This document shows, one piece after another, positions 63,220 through 64,000 of a stretch of DNA of 64,000 bases. Source of the stretch: Litorimonas sp965205225. Lineage in GTDB: Bacteria; Pseudomonadota; Alphaproteobacteria; Caulobacterales; Maricaulaceae. The position numbers and the translations under genes are program-made. Where the stretch lies: NCBI GenBank assembly GCA_965205225.1, contig CBDBFZ010000003.1, positions 1,054,001 through 1,118,000 on the forward strand. Reading direction: 5' to 3'. The notes below the pieces were generated by a model. The model was not told where the DNA came from, did no database searches, and saw only the letters and a list, made by a program, of their open reading frames with translations. Position 1 is the stretch's first letter. Every line of letters starts with the position of its first letter.

Positions 63220-64000
63220 TTAAAGAGCGAGGGACCGCGCGAAAACCTCCGGATCGACATTACCGCCGGAGAGAATGACGGCGACGCGCTTATAGTGTTT
63301 CGGCAATCGCCCTGTGACAATGGCAGCCATTGCGGCCGCGCCGCTGGGTTCCAATGTTACATCTAGATATTGTTTGGCGAGCTTCATGGCGTAGAGGCAA
63401 TCCTCGTCGCTTACATCAAACACGTCTTTCAGGGATTTCGAATTGATCGACCAGGTTAATGCCCCCGGAATGGGCGTCATGATCGCGTCGCAGAGCGTAG
63501 GCGGCGGATTTTTGACTCCGACCCGTTCGCCCGCGCGCAGGCTCAGTTGATGGTCATTATAACCGACGGGTTCGGAGCCAAAGATGTGTGTGTCCGGACT
63601 CTCCGCGGCCATAGCCAGACTGATACCTGCGCAGAGACCGCCGCCACCAATGCAGGTGACCAGAGCGTCAAAGTCGAGGCCGGACCGGGCAATCTCAAGA
63701 CCGGTCGTCCCTTGGCCCGCAATGATATAGGGGTCGTCATAGGATGGTACGATAATGCGGCCCTCGCGTTCGGCAATCTGCGCGGTGATATATTCGCGGT
63801 TTTCGGTCATTCTGTCGTAGCCGACAATGATGGCCCCATCGCGCAATACGCCCTCTACTTTCACACTCGGAGCGTCATACGGCATAACGATAACGGCATT
63901 GACGCTTAGTTCCTTCGCTGCCCGCGCAACGCCCTGCGCATGATTGCCGGATGAAAAACCGACAACACCGCGCCCGCGTTCTGTCTCATTCATGGCCGCC
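63220..64000 (-). CDS. Threonine/serine dehydratase (5' part outside window)
   Basis: The frame is open to the right edge, so the true start and the PLP-binding lysine lie outside; about 258 codons are seen. Fold type II PLP enzyme: VVGFSSGNHAQGVARAAKEL, the glycine loop CIGGGGLCAGISLA and the C-terminal VILSGGNVD are diagnostic of the threonine dehydratase/serine racemase group. No C-terminal ACT domain follows (it ends ARSLAL), so it is the short catabolic type, converting threonine to 2-oxobutyrate. It converges on kbl-tdh, giving two threonine-degrading routes side by side. Confidence 0.88.
   Translation of the reverse strand, partial: AAMNETERGRGVVGFSSGNHAQGVARAAKELSVNAVIVMPYDAPSVKVEGVLRDGAIIVGYDRMTENREYITAQIAEREGRIIVPSYDDPYIIAGQGTTGLEIARSGLDFDALVTCIGGGGLCAGISLAMAAESPDTHIFGSEPVGYNDHQLSLRAGERVGVKNPPPTLCDAIMTPIPGALTWSINSKSLKDVFDVSDEDCLYAMKLAKQYLDVTLEPSGAAAMAAIVTGRLPKHYKRVAVILSGGNVDPEVFARSLAL

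Overview
The window looks like a chromosomal segment of an alphaproteobacterium, most likely of the Caulobacterales/Maricaulales (Hyphomonadaceae-like) group. This is inferred from protein style and gene order, not from a search. Supporting points are an Entner-Doudoroff block (zwf-pgl-edd-glk with a LacI-type regulator and eda), rne divergent from amidase-PBP1A-prfB, an M23 peptidase overlapping a bactofilin, trpF-trpB-trpA, groES-groEL with a CIRCE operator, and kbl-tdh.

Layout. 1-19.1 kb: two paralogous giant genes. The first is cut by the left window edge. Both encode mosaics of Asp-rich calcium-loop repeats, cadherin-like domains, FG-GAP beta-propellers in exact sets of seven, and RTX-like modules, ending in a shared C-terminal tail. 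A 15-bp minisatellite of about 42 units lies between them. 19.4-22.9 kb: a penicillin-acylase-family enzyme convergent with alanine racemase, whose extra proline-rich tail carries a C10 tract. 22.9-30.4 kb: the glucose/Entner-Doudoroff locus with two matching palindromic operators and a decayed gluconolactonase gene. 30.4-35.3 kb (minus): RNase E, an M48-TPR protease and a DsbA-like lipoprotein. 35.6-40.5 kb (plus): amidase, PBP1A, and RF2 with a programmed +1 frameshift. 40.5-48.3 kb: bactofilin and M23 peptidase, a broken DUF455 ferritin-like gene, a one-cysteine peroxiredoxin, a multiply frameshifted AsmA/YhdP-like gene, and tyrS. 48.4-58.8 kb: an accessory, decaying stretch around trpFBA and groESL. 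It holds remnants of IS630, IS3 (two) and IS30 elements, broken Lrp, alpha/beta-hydrolase and PBP1C genes, an AT-rich MT-A70 methyltransferase beside a broken restriction-endonuclease-like gene, and a 3' piece of an initiator tRNA between groES and groEL. 58.8-64 kb: a uracil-DNA-glycosylase-family gene, the threonine-degradation genes kbl-tdh with a translationally coupled nitroreductase, an apparently intact IS5-family element, and the 3' part of a threonine/serine dehydratase cut by the right edge.

How the parts fit. Glk, Zwf, Pgl, Edd and Eda form a complete route from glucose to pyruvate plus glyceraldehyde-3-phosphate. Both divergent arms (eda and lacI) and the zwf operon carry the same TGACA-n-TGTCA palindrome, which predicts one local regulon. 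Amidase, PBP1A, bactofilin, M23 peptidase, alanine racemase and the PBP1C remnant are cell-wall functions. The giant proteins lack an N-terminal signal peptide (seen in the complete copy) and resemble type I secreted, calcium-binding surface proteins. No transporter for them is in the window. The most unusual material is the twin giant genes with their minisatellite, the two-site sugar regulon, the broken restriction-modification pair, and the tRNA scar inside the groESL operon.
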